A stretch of DNA of 34,127 bases, taken from Actinomycetota bacterium. Lineage in GTDB: Bacteria; Actinomycetota; Actinomycetes; Streptosporangiales; Streptosporangiaceae. Under the pieces are notes generated by a model that was given only the letters and a program-made list of their open reading frames with translations, made no database searches and had not been told where the DNA came from. The DNA is taken from NCBI GenBank assembly GCA_027313705.1, contig DAHVDE010000003.1, forward strand, positions 1 to 34,127, written 5' to 3'. Positions 33,499 to 34,127 of this stretch are shown piece after piece (positions within the stretch are counted from its first letter, which is position 1; the number at the start of each line of letters is the position of its first letter). Both the position numbers and the translations under genes were made by a program.

Positions 33499-33760
33499 CT
33501 ACGGGCTCGCCTCCACGTTGATCATCAGGCTCGGCTTCACAGAGTCGGCCTTCGGGGTCGCGGAATCGGTGACCAGGACAGTGAACATGAAGGTACCGAA
33601 CCCGGTCGGGGTCCCGTAGAGGTCTCCGACTCTGGTCCAGGTACATCCCGGCTGGGAGCTTGCCCCTCGACAGCGACCAGGTGTAGAGCCCCGCGCCGCC
33701 GACCGCGCTCAGCGTCTCGTTGTAGCTGCTAGTCGTCGCCTCGCAGATTCCGGTCGGCAC
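33499..33760 (-). pseudogene. C-terminal Ig-like (He_PIG) domain fragment, frameshifted
   Basis: The minus strand first reads CEATTSSYNETLSAVGGAGL and YTWSLSRGKLPAGM, the beginning of a putative-Ig (He_PIG) domain common in secreted actinobacterial proteins. Near 33635 the coding sequence shifts frame and continues LYGTPTGFGTFMFTVLVTDS, ending VNVEASP at TAG 33499-33501 (in the shifted frame MINVEASP). Upstream of 33760 no matching sequence continues, so this is the frameshifted C-terminal end of a lost surface protein. Confidence 0.7.
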
Positions 33761-33903
33761 GTGCTCTCGGTCACGAGATGGCGATGGCAGCCAGCGGCCA
33801 GGACATCGAGGTCGACGCCAGGCCGGCTGGTAGACGCCGCGCCCGTCCGCGCGTACCAGCGACGCGGGCGATCCGCGCCACCCAACCCGGCCTCTCGAAG
33901 AAC

Positions 33904-34025
33904 GTGATCGGCAAGCTCACCGCGATCACGCTGAGGCGACAGCAAGTTATCCGCGATCACGGCCGTGAACTGCACGTCATCCTCGACGAATCGGCGCTGC
34001 TTCGCCAGATCGCCGACCCCGCCCG
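33904..34025 (+). pseudogene. DUF5753-like fragment of an HTH protein
   Basis: The plus strand encodes AITLRRQQVIRDHGRELHVI and then LDESALLRQIADPA, matching the beginning of the DUF5753 domain found after XRE helix-turn-helix regions in actinobacteria. The frame stays open from 33778 to the window edge, but neither the upstream nor the downstream residues fit the family, so only about 40 residues seem to survive. Possible, not certain, because the other strand also has an open frame here. Confidence 0.35.
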
Positions 34026-34127
34026 CCCGGAAGCCAGCCGAGATCTCGCCAACCCACCGGTCCCGGTCAGCCGAGAAGAAGATCGAGTCTTCGCCGTGTC
34101 CACGACGCGTGGCCTTAGTAGCGGGCA
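34026..34127 (-). pseudogene. N-terminal fragment of a tyrosine integrase
   Basis: Reading leftward from the right edge, the minus strand gives TRRGHGEDSIFFSADRDRWV followed by GEISAGFRAGG, the arm-binding/SAM-like N-terminus of phage-type tyrosine recombinases. Similarity ends at about 34026, so the rest of the integrase is missing; the start codon lies beyond the window. It indicates past integration activity next to the biosynthetic locus. Confidence 0.45.

Overview
The window comes from the chromosome of a high-GC actinomycete. GTG starts and GTGA stop/start overlaps are common, most reading frames are strongly GC3-biased, and the families present (IS1380-type transposase, two-domain VOC and GNAT proteins, HEPN/MNT, RCC1-type secreted proteins, HTH/DUF5753 remnants) are typical of Streptomyces, Streptosporangiales and Frankia-like genomes. 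It reads as accessory DNA: a few intact functional blocks are separated by truncated, frameshifted and recombined genes.

Region 1 (0.1-4.5 kb) holds two co-directional membrane genes resembling a ZorA/ZorB (MotA/MotB-like) proton channel. The first has a very long cytoplasmic coiled-coil tail; the second is a small single-TM protein with an Asp at the start of its TM. They converge on a 779-aa Hsp70-type ATPase whose substrate-binding part is replaced by FN3-like beta domains. This is a candidate undescribed conflict or stress system.

Region 2 (4.5-12 kb) is mixed. It contains a 5'-truncated, frameshifted IS1380 transposase, a headless secreted-protein fragment, a two-domain GNAT acetyltransferase, an NAD-dependent epimerase behind two tandem 23-bp operator-like palindromes, a secreted cysteine-containing protein, a decayed pentapeptide/DinB gene, a two-domain VOC protein and a truncated ribbon-helix-helix antitoxin-like gene.

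Region 3 (12-16.8 kb) is a toxin-antitoxin/integration zone. Two ~180-bp direct repeats, each with the 3' half of a tRNA-Arg(CCU)-like gene, flank an AAA/DUF4143 ATPase. Beyond them are an MNT antitoxin with a frameshifted HEPN toxin, a HigB/HigA-like pair, a further unrecognised small toxin-antitoxin-like pair on the other strand, and a second, decayed HigBA copy.

Region 4 (16.9-20.4 kb) consists of remnants: TPR-type fragments joined to a headless secreted RCC1-repeat protein that carries a frameshift and a Trp-to-stop change.

Region 5 (20.4-33.5 kb) is the most striking block: ten tightly packed minus-strand genes, four of whose junctions are 4-bp GTGA/ATGA overlaps. In transcription order they are an MFS exporter, an ATP-grasp ligase, a NeuB-type synthase, an SDR, a full-length transketolase, an RraA-like aldolase, an RmlD-like reductase, an aldonolactone oxidase-like flavoenzyme, a class IV aminotransferase and a second ATP-grasp ligase. 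A FemAB/GNAT-like acyltransferase is transcribed divergently. There is no PKS, NRPS, CMP-sugar synthetase or glycosyltransferase, so this looks like a small-molecule pathway in which a sugar-acid core is built by C2 and C3 transfers, aminated, amide-linked and exported. The right edge (33.5-34.1 kb) is again debris: an Ig-like secreted domain, a DUF5753-like fragment and the N-terminal piece of a phage-type integrase.
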